Shown in pieces: positions 1-5,882 of a stretch of DNA of 18,153 bases. Made by a program: the position numbers and the translations under genes. This DNA is from JBBIJH01 sp037446075 (lineage in GTDB: Bacteria; Bacteroidota; Ignavibacteria; UBA10030; JAHEZR01). A model generated the notes under the pieces. The model saw only the letters and a list, made by a program, of their open reading frames with translations, ran no database searches and had not been told where the DNA came from. Positions within the stretch are counted from its first letter, which is position 1. Every line of letters begins with the position of its first letter. The stretch spans positions 1-18,153 of the forward strand of contig JBBIJH010000045.1 in the NCBI GenBank assembly GCA_037446075.1. Direction: 5' to 3'.

Positions 1-292
1 ATTCAAAATCCGAGACAGCTCGCAGACCACGAACGATCGCGACCGCTTTCTTCGATCGAGCATACTCCACAAGAAGCCCCTCAAAACTGTCCACTTCCAC
101 CTTTCTGCCATATTTCCTTGCAACGTGCCGGATCATATCGAGGCGCTCGTCATCGGAGAAGAGGGGGTTCTTCTCTGTGTTCCGGGCGATGCAAACAATT
201 ACCTTGTCGAAGATTTCGATTGCACGCTCCAGGACATCGATGTGTCCGTAAGTGATGGGGTCGAAAGTCCCAGGGTAGATGGCGATTCGCAT
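1..292 (-). CDS. coaD: Phosphopantetheine adenylyltransferase (partial, 3' end outside window)
   Basis: CoaD joins 4'-phosphopantetheine and ATP to give dephospho-CoA, the penultimate step of coenzyme A synthesis in the cytosol. The 97 visible residues start MRIAIYPGTFDPITYGHIDV: the nucleotidyltransferase phosphate-binding segment, with the TxGH motif (TYGH) near residues 14-17. Further on, RNTEKNPLFSDDERLDMI and RGLRAVSDFE match conserved CoaD segments, and the usual length is about 160 residues, so roughly 60 are missing past the left edge. The ATG at 292 is 35 bases downstream of rsmD. rsmD-coaD is a common bacterial pairing, and here they close a leftward gene run beginning at hrcA. Product is clear from the motifs; only truncation limits the entry. 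Confidence 0.96.
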   Translation of the reverse strand, partial: MRIAIYPGTFDPITYGHIDVLERAIEIFDKVIVCIARNTEKNPLFSDDERLDMIRHVARKYGRKVEVDSFEGLLVEYARSKKAVAIVRGLRAVSDFE

Positions 293-327
293 TGTGAGTC
301 TGACGTGTTAGTGGATACGGGGTCGAA

Positions 328-879
328 TTAGTCCATCGTCCTTCTCAACATGGATATAGCTGTGTTTCCAAATCTCCGGGCCAGTAGGCATTCGATTCCC
401 TCAGTTGTTTCAATCCTCAGCTTAGCTCTGTGTTCCATGATCAGGATGCCATCTCTGGAAACGAGGCCGCGCTGGAAAATTCTCAGAGGAAGACTTTCCG
501 AAGCCTCCAGGTCATACGGTGGATCAACAAATACAAGATCGAACTCCCCTTTCGCTCGAGAAAGAAATTTGTGGACGTCGGCTTTGATCACCGTACAGCG
601 AGCTTCGCAGTGCAGGAGTCTCGCATTCGCCTCAATTGCCTTTACGGCTCTCTGCCAGTCGTCGACGAAAACAGTGAGCGAGGCACCTCGACTAATCGCT
701 TCGAAACCCAGGCTTCCGCTTCCGGCGAACAGGTCCAGGACCCGCGCCCCTCGAACGTCTACTCGGTTCTGAAGAATATTGAAGATTGCTTCCTTGACTC
801 GATCCGTCGCAGGACGGAGGCGTGGATCCTGGACGGATTTGAGAATCCTTCCCCTGTAAGCGCCAGCGATGATACGCAC
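328..879 (-). CDS. rsmD: 16S rRNA (guanine(966)-N2)-methyltransferase RsmD
   Basis: RsmD methylates N2 of G966 in 16S rRNA using S-adenosylmethionine, acting on 30S subunits. The 183-residue protein has the family N-terminus MRIIAGAYRGR, the conserved LRPATDRVKEAIFN segment (22-34), the SAM-binding loop DLFAGSGSLGFEA (49-61) and the catalytic DPPY motif (119-122). Length fits the family (about 180-200). The ATG at 879 is only 3 bases past the upstream pilM-like stop, so the two are probably co-transcribed and perhaps translationally coupled; coaD follows after 35 bases. No anomaly seen. Confidence 0.95.
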   Translation of the reverse strand: MRIIAGAYRGRILKSVQDPRLRPATDRVKEAIFNILQNRVDVRGARVLDLFAGSGSLGFEAISRGASLTVFVDDWQRAVKAIEANARLLHCEARCTVIKADVHKFLSRAKGEFDLVFVDPPYDLEASESLPLRIFQRGLVSRDGILIMEHRAKLRIETTEGIECLLARRFGNTAISMLRRTMD

Positions 880-882
880 GAG

Positions 883-1806
883 TCATCCCTTCCTCATGGC
901 AATCCCAACTGCCGGGGCGTAGCAGTGGAAAGTGGCTCGGTCCAGCTTCCGCAACTTCCGTGGTAGCTTTAGATGTCGCAATGGGTCAAGCGGCTCAATC
1001 GAGACCGCATCCGCCATGCTTTGCATAGAAAACTCGGGCAGGTTCTTGTTTTCTCCGTACACGTACACCTTCTTCCTGGGATAATCTCGCCTTGAATTTC
1101 TTGAAAGGAAATCATCGAGGACGCTGCGGATGGTTTTGCCGTTCAGTGTGTCCGCCGTACGAAACCGGACGGGCTTTCCGTTCCGAAACAAGGTCATGGA
1201 GACGGAATCGGACTTTAGGCCAAGGAGAACCGCAGTCTCCTGGTCAAGCTCAGGATGATTCCATCTTAGCGCGTGTTCAGCGCCAAAGTGATCGACATCG
1301 ACGACTGCAAGAGACAAACCAAGCTTTGCGGCAGCAATGCGGAGGACAGAGATCAGCTCTCGTCGGGCAGAAGCGGATAGCAAAAGAATCGCATCCACCT
1401 GAGGAAAGTCGTCCAGCCGTGCCGTGGCTGTCACGTAGCTATCATAGTTTTCGTGCTCAATGTAGTTCGAAAGCTCCCACTGAAGCTGGTCGGCTCGCTC
1501 AGCTTCAGAGAGAGTTCCCTCAACGGGAAAAGTATGTGTCAGAACCCACCGACTATCCAAGCAGAATGAAATATTCGTCGCCGAGAAAAAGCCATCCTTC
1601 ACTATTGAACGAATCTCTTCCGAGAGGTGGTCAACCAATGCGGGCATTCCAGCTGAAAGCGATGAGAGGCTTTCGAAGAGGCTTCCATCGGTTTCGCGTT
1701 CGAGAAGGGATGTCACCTCGAAAGTTTTTCTCCAATGGAGAAGTTCAACCGCCATGATCCTCTTTCCGCAGAAGTGGAGGGCGACATATGCATTCGATCT
1801 CTTCAT
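883..1806 (-). CDS. Divergent PilM-like (actin-fold) protein, probably not nucleotide-binding
   Basis: A 307-residue soluble protein whose overall layout resembles PilM, the cytoplasmic actin-like protein of type IV pilus and competence machines. Visible correspondences are an N-terminal strand ending AVEL (19-22), a central TFPVEG...AERADQLQWELSNYIEHE block (92-119) like the PilM segment before its VDVE region, AVVDVDHFGAEHAL (167-180), a FRNGKPVRF strand (207-215), and a C-terminal YAPAVGIAMRK (296-306). The positions where PilM carries Asp/Gly nucleotide loops are altered: LHFCGK near 10-15, LLGLKSD near 194-200, and YGENKNL near 250-256 in place of a Gly-rich adenosine motif. No pilN, pilO, pilP or pilQ gene follows; comEA lies upstream and rsmD 3 bases downstream. 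The assignment is a motif-level resemblance. A structural role in DNA uptake is inferred only from comEA next door. Confidence 0.6.
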   Translation of the reverse strand: MKRSNAYVALHFCGKRIMAVELLHWRKTFEVTSLLERETDGSLFESLSSLSAGMPALVDHLSEEIRSIVKDGFFSATNISFCLDSRWVLTHTFPVEGTLSEAERADQLQWELSNYIEHENYDSYVTATARLDDFPQVDAILLLSASARRELISVLRIAAAKLGLSLAVVDVDHFGAEHALRWNHPELDQETAVLLGLKSDSVSMTLFRNGKPVRFRTADTLNGKTIRSVLDDFLSRNSRRDYPRKKVYVYGENKNLPEFSMQSMADAVSIEPLDPLRHLKLPRKLRKLDRATFHCYAPAVGIAMRKG

Positions 1807-1813
1807 TGTGATT

Positions 1814-2305
1814 TTATTCCACTTTCACCAGCGGTCGAATCCGCCCGAACTTTTTCCCTCCGATTCCTTTCACCTTCTGTAGCTCTGAGACATCTTTGAA
1901 GGCACCATTCTGGTCTCGGTAAATGAGGATTCTCTCCGCGAGTGCCTCACCGATTCCGGGGAGCTTCATCAATTCCGCTTTCGTTGCAGTGTTGATATTA
2001 ACGACCGATTGGAGGCGGTCAGCCTTTTTCGCTCGCGCGGTCTTTCTCTTGCTGGAAGTGGTCGCGCTTGCGTCCCCCAGCTTTCGCTTTTGCTCTGCAT
2101 CAGTCGAGTCGATGAGCCTTGCGCGGAGATCGAATTCCTTGTCGAACTGGGAGTAATCGAATGAGGGCAAGAATGCAGACGGATAGTGGTATCGGTAAAG
2201 CTTGATGGCCCCTCCGATGACAAAGGTGACGAGAAGAAATAACACTACTTTGCCTTCGGTTGGGGTAAATCCGAAAAAGTGATTGAATTTCTTGAGGGTC
2301 TGCAT
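1814..2305 (-). CDS. ComEA-family helix-hairpin-helix protein
   Basis: A 163-residue protein with a cytoplasmic N-terminus, one membrane segment (about 18-36, KVVLFLLVTFVIGGAIKL), a variable basic linker (about 70-98), and a C-terminal domain with two helix-hairpin-helix motifs: LPGIGEALAERIL (115-127) and VKGIGGKKFGRI (145-156), introduced by the typical VNINTATKAEL. This is the layout of ComEA, the membrane-anchored DNA receptor that binds incoming double-stranded DNA during natural transformation. Membrane topology places the HhH domain in the periplasm. It sits 3 bases after dnaJ and 7 bases before the pilM-like gene. The HhH fold is certain; a competence role is inferred, because similar short HhH proteins exist in non-transformable bacteria and no comEC is visible here. 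Confidence 0.85.
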   Translation of the reverse strand: MQTLKKFNHFFGFTPTEGKVVLFLLVTFVIGGAIKLYRYHYPSAFLPSFDYSQFDKEFDLRARLIDSTDAEQKRKLGDASATTSSKRKTARAKKADRLQSVVNINTATKAELMKLPGIGEALAERILIYRDQNGAFKDVSELQKVKGIGGKKFGRIRPLVKVE

Positions 2306-2308
2306 TGT

Positions 2309-3481
2309 TCAGGAGAAGACGTCCTTCACCTTGTCGAAGAAGCCTTTGCCTGCGTGGGACTTCCTATCACTCTCGGATGGTTTGATATTGTCTCCTGAGG
2401 CCAGTTCTCTGAGAAGCTCTTTCTCTCGCGAGGTAAGTCGCTTCGGGATCCAGACATCGATCTGGACAAGCTGATCGCCTCGGCCATAGCTGTTCAAGTG
2501 GCCGATGCCCTTTTCTCTCATGCGCAGCACCTGTCCGGGTTGTGTGCCCGGCTCGATCTTCAGCAGTGCACGACCGTTAAGAGTCGGTACTTCCACTTCG
2601 GCACCTAGTGCGGCTTCGGGATAGCTAATGAGCAGTTTATAGATAATGTCGTCGCCGTCCCGCGTAAAATAGGGATGCTGCTCCTCTTCGATTGCCACGA
2701 TGAGGTCTCCCGCTGGACCCCCGCGTCGGCCGGCGTTTCCTTGGCCCCGCAGTGGGATGTAGTTTCCTTCGGAAACTCCAGCGGGCACGTTTACCTTGAT
2801 TGTCGTCTCTCCCTGCGTTCTTCCCTCACCACCGCAAGCTGAGCAGAGGTCTCTGATAACTGTTCCTTGCCCCTCACACGTGCCGCACGTCGTGATGTTC
2901 ACGAACTGTCCGAATACAGATCGTTGGACGTGCCTGATCTCTCCCGTTCCGCCACAGGTTGGACATGTCGTGCGCCCACTACCCGGCCGGGCCCCTGAGC
3001 CGCCACAGGTCTCGCACTTCCTCCACTTCTTGATCTTGATTTTCTTCTCAACACCGTCGGCGATTTCCTCAAGGGTGAGCTTAAGACGCACCTTCAGATC
3101 GGAGCCTGGCGTTCCTTCAGCCCGTGTCCGTGAACGAGGCCGTCCTGTCGTGAAGACCTCGTCAAAGATGCTGCCCCCCAAACCTGAACCGAAGATGTCG
3201 CTGAAGGCGCGGAAGATCTCGTTGATATCTGTAAACCCATGGAAATCATAGCCGGGGCGCATTCCTTCGTGCCCGTACCGGTCGTAGCGACTCCGTTTCT
3301 CGTCATCGCTCAGGACCTCGTAGGCCACCGCTGCTTCCTTGAACTTCTCTTCTGCCGCTTTGTTCCCGGGGTTGCGATCGGGGTGATACTTCAAGGCTAG
3401 CTTACGATAGGCCTTTTTGATCTCTTCCTTCGAGGCATCTCGAGGGACTCCGAGAATCTCATAATAGTCTCGCTGGCTCAT
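2309..3481 (-). CDS. dnaJ: Chaperone protein DnaJ (Hsp40)
   Basis: DnaJ delivers unfolded proteins to DnaK and stimulates its ATPase. All classical type I parts are present in 390 residues: J domain 1-70 with HPD at 33-35, a Gly/Phe-rich linker (about 77-112), and a zinc-finger domain with four CxxCxGxG motifs starting at C156, C173, C199 and C213. After these come the substrate-binding beta domains and an RGDQLVQIDVWIP dimerisation-side segment. The ATG at 3481 overlaps the grpE stop by 4 bases (ATGA), implying coupled translation. The tail ends in a short basic/aromatic segment (KGFFDKVKDVF). dnaK is not in this cluster and must be elsewhere. Confidence 0.98.
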   Translation of the reverse strand: MSQRDYYEILGVPRDASKEEIKKAYRKLALKYHPDRNPGNKAAEEKFKEAAVAYEVLSDDEKRSRYDRYGHEGMRPGYDFHGFTDINEIFRAFSDIFGSGLGGSIFDEVFTTGRPRSRTRAEGTPGSDLKVRLKLTLEEIADGVEKKIKIKKWRKCETCGGSGARPGSGRTTCPTCGGTGEIRHVQRSVFGQFVNITTCGTCEGQGTVIRDLCSACGGEGRTQGETTIKVNVPAGVSEGNYIPLRGQGNAGRRGGPAGDLIVAIEEEQHPYFTRDGDDIIYKLLISYPEAALGAEVEVPTLNGRALLKIEPGTQPGQVLRMREKGIGHLNSYGRGDQLVQIDVWIPKRLTSREKELLRELASGDNIKPSESDRKSHAGKGFFDKVKDVFS

Positions 3482-4170
3482 TGAGTCTCTTCTTTCGACG
3501 AATCATCTGCAACCTTGGGGGTCGATTCACCTTGGGGGAGTCGTGGGGGTTCATTTTCCTCCTTTTTCGGAGCTTCCTCTTTCTTCTCGGAGACAGCAGT
3601 CGATTGGTCATCGTTATAGCCAGCAACGATCACTTTGGCATGCCGGATTACTTTATCGTGAAGTAGGTATCCCTTCTCCACTTCCTCGATTACAGTGTGC
3701 AGAGGAACACCCTCTTTCGGCATCTGCATCAATGCTTCGTGGTAGTCCACGTCGAACTGTTTTCCGAGAGCATCAATGGGTTTCACTCCGCGCGATTCAA
3801 GGATTTTGATCAACTTCGCGTAGATTAGCTCCACACCCTTGTAGAACGGGCCAAAGTCGCGCCGTTCCCTTCCAGATTTCAGAGAGCGGCTCAGGTCGTC
3901 GAGAATCGGAAGAAGCTCGACGATCACATCTTCGGCGGCAAAACGCGTGAGTTTCAGATAATCGCTCTCTATCCTCTTCTTATAGTTCTCAAACTCCGCC
4001 GCTTTTCGCAGAAACTGATCCTTGTAAAGCTCCACCATCTTTTCCAGCTCTGCCACCTTTGTCTTCAGAGACTCCACTTCAGAAGCTGGTTCTGCTGGAG
4101 CCGGGGGCGTTCCTTCCGATGGGGTCTGTTCGATTGACTTCCCCTCGACCTGTTCGTTCTTGTCAGCCAT
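3478..4170 (-). CDS. grpE: Nucleotide exchange factor GrpE
   Basis: GrpE releases ADP from DnaK and acts as a thermosensor of the chaperone cycle. The 230-residue protein has a low-complexity acidic/Pro head (1-30), a long dimerisation coiled coil (about 30-75, ending KKRIESDY), a helical bundle, and the beta head with the GrpE signature FDVDYHEALMQMPKEGVPLHTV...VEKGYLLHDKVIRHAKVIV (139-182). An additional charged, Lys/Glu/Pro-rich tail of about 45 residues (186-230) follows, longer than in E. coli GrpE (197 residues). It lies 15 bases after hrcA and overlaps dnaJ by 4 bases. Identity is secure; the tail has no recognised function. Confidence 0.97.
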   Translation of the reverse strand: MADKNEQVEGKSIEQTPSEGTPPAPAEPASEVESLKTKVAELEKMVELYKDQFLRKAAEFENYKKRIESDYLKLTRFAAEDVIVELLPILDDLSRSLKSGRERRDFGPFYKGVELIYAKLIKILESRGVKPIDALGKQFDVDYHEALMQMPKEGVPLHTVIEEVEKGYLLHDKVIRHAKVIVAGYNDDQSTAVSEKKEEAPKKEENEPPRLPQGESTPKVADDSSKEETQ

Positions 4171-4185
4171 CTTGTTCTCTCCTGG

Positions 4186-5217
4186 TTATGATAACATTGT
4201 GGAGATAACCTTGGCGAAATAGTTCACAAGGGGAATTACACGTGCATATCGCATCCGTCTGGGACCAATGACACCGATGGTTCCTCTAGCATCCCCGGCC
4301 GAGTAGACTGAGGTTATAGTACTGTAGTCCTTCATTTTCAATTCTTCGTGCTCCCCGCCGATCGTCACTGTGATTTCGCCGGGCTTCAATCCGCGCTTCA
4401 TAAAGACTTTCGTGATCACTTTTTCGTCATTCACGAGGCTGATGAAGGCGCGGAAGGTCGCAGGGTTATCGAATTCCGGCTGATGGATCACATCGGGTGT
4501 TCCACCGATGTAGAACTGCGGCCAGGGCCACGCACTCTCAAAGACTTTATCCGCCGATCGCGTCAGAAGTCGGACGATCCCTGTCTCTTCGTTTTGAACA
4601 TCTTTCACCCGGTTTTGAAACGTGGACCTGATTTCCTCCAGCGATAGCCCCGTGAGTCTTTCATTGAGAAGGGAGCTAACCGCGTCAAGATCTTCTCTTC
4701 GAATCTCACTCATGACTTCCATGATGATCGTTCTTATCTTTCCGGACCGTACGGAAAGAATCACTGCGATCTTCGAGCTTGAAAGGTTGATCAACTCTAG
4801 CCGATCGAGGGCTGCACTGCGAAGTGCGGGTGAAAAAACCAGAGTAAGCTGGTGAGAAATTCTCCCAAGGGTTTTCGAGGCCTCCGCGAGTAGTGCCTCC
4901 GCATCAGAGGCCTTCTTCAACCTCCGTCCGATAGCCTTTCGCTGCGGAGGAGTCAGCTCCTGCATCTTCCTCAGCGTATCCACATAGTAGCGATATCCTT
5001 TGTCCGTGGGAATTCGACCTGCGGAGACGTGAGGATGGTAAATGTACCCCATTTCTTCCAGATCAGCCATCACGTTCCGGATCGTGGCAGGACTCAAACC
5101 AACCCCGGGGTGTTGCGAGACGTATTCAGACCCCACCGGAGCCGCCGATTCGATGTAATCTCTGACGATGTAATCCAAGATCGTCTGCTGTCTCTGAGTA
5201 AGTTCCAGCTGGACCAA
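4186..5217 (-). CDS. hrcA: Heat-inducible transcription repressor HrcA
   Basis: HrcA represses class I heat-shock genes by binding the CIRCE operator, with GroEL helping it fold. The 343-residue protein has the N-terminal winged helix-turn-helix (about 5-80) with LTQRQQTILDYIVRDYIES and SPATIRNVMADLEEMGYI, and a C-terminal GAF-like regulatory region ending in GPRRMRYARVIPLVNYFA. The start is TTG: GGAGGT (5226-5231 on the minus strand) lies 8 bases before it, and the wHTH begins within six residues, leaving no room for a later start. hrcA leads the operon with grpE and dnaJ, transcribed from the promoter at 5262-5290. No CIRCE is visible upstream, so autoregulation would need another site. Confidence 0.97.
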   Translation of the reverse strand: MVQLELTQRQQTILDYIVRDYIESAAPVGSEYVSQHPGVGLSPATIRNVMADLEEMGYIYHPHVSAGRIPTDKGYRYYVDTLRKMQELTPPQRKAIGRRLKKASDAEALLAEASKTLGRISHQLTLVFSPALRSAALDRLELINLSSSKIAVILSVRSGKIRTIIMEVMSEIRREDLDAVSSLLNERLTGLSLEEIRSTFQNRVKDVQNEETGIVRLLTRSADKVFESAWPWPQFYIGGTPDVIHQPEFDNPATFRAFISLVNDEKVITKVFMKRGLKPGEITVTIGGEHEELKMKDYSTITSVYSAGDARGTIGVIGPRRMRYARVIPLVNYFAKVISTMLS

Positions 5218-5225
5218 TGGAGAGC

Positions 5226-5231
5226 ACCTCC
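5226..5231 (-). promoter_or_regulatory. Shine-Dalgarno site that fixes the TTG start of hrcA
   Basis: GGAGGT on the minus strand, 8 bases before the TTG at 5217. It is a near-perfect anti-16S complement and supports the non-ATG start. Confidence 0.8.
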
Positions 5232-5257
5232 AGTGGACGAAAAATCTTGTAATTTTA

Positions 5258-5270
5258 TCTTAAAATAAGA
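5258..5270. promoter_or_regulatory. Palindrome overlapping the hrcA -10 box (candidate operator)
   Basis: TCTTA AAA TAAGA is a perfect 5-bp inverted repeat around 3 bases, covering the -10 box. It lies inside a looser flanking inverted repeat (AAATCT / AGATTT on the minus strand). The class I heat-shock operator CIRCE (TTAGCACTC-N9-GAGTGCTAA) is absent from 5218-5340. AT-rich promoters often contain such short palindromes by chance, so an operator role is only a possibility. Confidence 0.3.
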
Positions 5271-5290
5271 GATTTCAGCTTCTTTGTCAA
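5262..5290 (-). promoter_or_regulatory. Sigma-70-type promoter of the hrcA operon
   Basis: On the minus strand a perfect -35 box TTGACA (5285-5290) is followed after exactly 17 bases by TATTTT (5262-5267), which matches four of six -10 positions. Predicted transcription would begin near 5255, giving a leader of about 37 bases before the hrcA TTG. The -10 overlaps the palindrome TCTTA-AAA-TAAGA (5258-5270), a possible operator. Box quality and position are seen directly; activity is inferred. Confidence 0.75.
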
Positions 5291-5332
5291 GGTGAATCTC
5301 AGAGGAGCAATCTGCCTGTTCGCGCCGTTCCG

Positions 5333-5361
5333 TTGACTATCGCACCATTTCTTGCTATATT
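5333..5361 (+). promoter_or_regulatory. Sigma-70-type promoter for tRNA-Ala and probably SRP RNA
   Basis: TTGACT (5333-5338), 17-base spacer, TATATT (5356-5361): each box matches the sigma-70 consensus at five of six positions. Transcription would start near 5368, about 85 bases before the tRNA, so a 5' leader must be trimmed (RNase P). It points away from the hrcA promoter; the two -35 boxes are only 42 bases apart. No equally good promoter is visible between tRNA and SRP RNA, suggesting co-transcription. Confidence 0.75.
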
Positions 5362-5453
5362 GAGTCGCGTCAGTCAAAGCGAAATTTGTCGTTTACTAGT
5401 GAGTCGATGTGTGACGGTGTCGAGTTCACTCCCATCTCGAGTCGAAAGTGATC

Positions 5454-5525
5454 GGGGCTGTAGCTCAATGGGAGAGCGTTCGGTTCGCATCCGAAAGGTT
5501 GGGGGTTCAAGTCCCCTCAGCTCCA
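5454..5525 (+). tRNA. tRNA-Ala, anticodon CGC
   Basis: Complete cloverleaf. The acceptor stem is GGGGCTG (5454-5460) with CAGCTCC (5518-5524) and includes the G3:U70 wobble pair that is the alanine identity element. The D arm is GCTC/GAGC (5463-5477). The anticodon stem TTCGG/CCGAA encloses loop TTCGCAT with anticodon CGC at 5486-5488, reading GCG. The T arm has the GTTCAAGT-type loop (5505-5512). Discriminator base is A5525; CCA is not encoded and must be added by CCA-adding enzyme. It lies between the promoter at 5333-5361 and the SRP RNA. Confidence 0.96.
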
Positions 5526-5616
5526 CTGGAATACACAGGGGGACCGCCAACATGAAAGGCGGCGGAAGGGTGTTTTGTTTGAAGAGTTTACCACTCTGAC
5601 AGATACGCACAACGCG

Positions 5617-5748
5617 AAGAGGTCAAGTCCTGTGCAACGGAACGTTGCTCAACCCCGCCAGGTCCGGAAGGAAGCAACGGTCGGCAAACCGTTTCGTGTG
5701 ACACAGTCACGCCTGTGTGCGGAAGCGCATAGGCACGCTTGACCTCTT
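5617..5748 (+). ncRNA. ffs: Signal recognition particle RNA (4.5S-like, about 132 nt, with an extra hairpin)
   Basis: SRP RNA pairs with Ffh to target nascent membrane and secreted proteins to FtsY. The diagnostic helix 8 sequence CCAGGTCCGGAAGGAAGCA (5658-5676), with GGAA tetraloop and the A-rich internal loops, is present. Pairings support an elongated fold: a perfect 11-bp outer stem (5617-5627 with 5738-5748), CUGUG/CACAG (5630-5634 with 5702-5706), AACGG/CCGUU (5636-5640 with 5689-5693) and UUGCU/GGCAA (5645-5649 with 5683-5687). An additional 10-bp hairpin sits only on the 3' side (5711-5734), making a three-way junction and lengthening the RNA beyond the 114-nt E. coli form. Ends are set from the outer stem and could shift by a few bases. 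Confidence 0.93.
5711..5734 (+). other. Extra GGAA-capped hairpin within the SRP RNA
   Basis: Arms GCCTGTGTGC (5711-5720) and GCGCATAGGC (5725-5734) pair over all 10 positions (two G-U wobbles) around a GGAA tetraloop, a GNRA loop like that of helix 8. It lies between the CACAG strand of the inner stem and the outer closing stem. A competing hairpin (5696-5702 with 5706-5712) would disrupt its first two pairs. Confidence 0.7.
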
Positions 5749-5830
5749 TGCATTAGTCCCTTTCCCCAAGTCCTTTCCGGCTCCCTCAGTAATTCTCCAC
5801 TTTGTCGGAAGTCATCAGGAAGGTCTTCTC

Positions 5831-5863
5831 ATGAAGTTCAGACAAATTTCAATTTTACTTTGA
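5831..5863 (+). CDS. Possible 10-codon leader peptide before rng
   Basis: A minimal ORF (MKFRQISILL, stop TGA) is preceded by AGGAAGG (5817-5823) with a 7-base spacing to its ATG, a better ribosome binding site than many genes here have. It ends 19 bases before the rng GTG and is in a different frame. Its codons are AT-rich (ATT, TTA, CAA) compared with the neighbouring genes. It may be a translated leader affecting rng expression, or chance. Its short length makes the call weak. Confidence 0.3.
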   Translation: MKFRQISILL

Positions 5864-5882
5864 TTAGTGGAAGGGATTTGAT

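Noticed and set aside
430..966. 178-codon open frame on the plus strand opposite rsmD
   Set aside because: It lies antisense to a clear rsmD, has no recognisable motif and no ribosome site.
5544..5580. Possible terminator after tRNA-Ala: CCGCC/GGCGG stem followed by a T-rich run
   Set aside because: The stem is only 5 bp with a 9-base loop, and the T-rich stretch (TGTTTTGTTT) begins eight bases after it, so it does not meet the usual intrinsic terminator form.
5583..5597. Small hairpin AGAGT-TTACC-ACTCT before SRP RNA
   Set aside because: A 5-bp stem without a U tract is common by chance; no function can be assigned.
5579..5607. Possible SRP RNA promoter TTGAAG-N17-GATACG
   Set aside because: The -10 matches only three of six positions and is much poorer than the promoter at 5333-5361.
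5634..5648. Local hairpin GCAACG-GAA-CGTTGC inside SRP RNA, as a separate regulatory element
   Set aside because: Its left arm pairs better in the standard elongated SRP fold (AACGG with CCGUU), so it is treated as an alternative fold only.
5838..5866. Possible rng promoter TTCAGA-N17-TTGATT, or a Bacteroidetes-type TTACTTTG box
   Set aside because: Both match their consensus poorly; AT-rich context alone explains them.
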